From assembly GCA_024277695.1 (NCBI GenBank), contig JAJRUR010000232.1, positions 1 to 7,054 of the forward strand: a stretch of 7,054 nucleotides of DNA, given 5' to 3'. A program made the position numbers and the translations under genes. The DNA is from Bacteroidota bacterium (GTDB taxonomy: Bacteria > Bacteroidota > Bacteroidia > Chitinophagales > Saprospiraceae). The first letter of the stretch is position 1; every line of letters starts with the position of its first letter. Under the pieces are notes generated by a model, which made no database searches, was not told where the DNA came from, and was given only the letters and a program-made list of their open reading frames with translations. Below, in pieces: positions 6,985 to 7,054 of the stretch.

Positions 6985-7054
6985 ATGGAAGCCAGTATAT
7001 TTACAAAAATAATCCGCGGAGAGATCCCGAGCTATAAAATTGCAGAGACAGAAA
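6985..7054 (+). CDS. HIT (histidine triad) family protein, N-terminal fragment (3' truncated by window)
   Basis: Only the first 23 codons are inside the window: MEASIFTKIIRGEIPSYKIA and three more. SIFxKIIxGEIPxxK is the characteristic N-terminus of HinT-like histidine-triad nucleotide-binding proteins, which hydrolyse nucleoside phosphoramidates or related AMP conjugates. The catalytic HxHxH motif would lie near the C-terminus, outside the window. The ATG follows the greA TGA after one base. Recognition rests on the N-terminal motif and on greA-HIT adjacency, which I recall as common in Bacteroidota. Confidence 0.88.
   Translation, partial: MEASIFTKIIRGEIPSYKIAETE

Overview
The window looks like Bacteroidota chromosome, most probably a Saprospiria-type marine or environmental lineage; the phylum is well supported, the finer placement is a guess. 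The evidence is a SusC/RagA-style TonB-dependent receptor C-terminus, a very large secreted protein with a type IX secretion (T9SS) type A-like sorting domain, a PorV/PorQ-family outer-membrane barrel, A-rich leaders with little Shine-Dalgarno signal, and a greA-HIT gene pair of a kind familiar from this phylum. All genes are on the + strand and coding density is very high. No gene-free stretch exceeds about 130 bases. I saw no tRNA, rRNA, CRISPR array, insertion sequence or attachment site.

Region 1 (1-6378) is a probable operon of three cell-envelope genes with gaps of only 41 and 46 bases. It begins inside the C-terminal barrel of a TonB-dependent receptor (1-1128, 5' end outside the window). 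Next is a 1372-residue exported protein of unknown function (1170-5288) ending in a T9SS sorting domain. Last is a 347-residue PorV/PorQ-family barrel (5335-6378). In known T9SS systems PorV collects cargo leaving the translocon and passes it to the surface-attachment machinery. A PorV-like gene directly behind a giant T9SS cargo gene therefore suggests a cargo with its own shuttle or anchor, possibly working with the upstream receptor at the cell surface. That functional link is inference from gene order.

Region 2 (6379-6509) is the gap between the two transcription units. It holds a long imperfect hairpin (6417-6453) that is the likely transcription terminator of the envelope operon, a short A/T inverted repeat (6386-6403), and a small hairpin around an alternative upstream ATG of greA.

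Region 3 (6474/6510-7054) is housekeeping: greA, the transcript-cleavage elongation factor, followed after one base by the start of a HIT (histidine triad) family gene cut off by the window edge.

The most interesting item is the large T9SS cargo with its adjacent PorV-like partner. It has recognisable family motifs, including acidic loops that look calcium-binding, but I know of no defined function for it.
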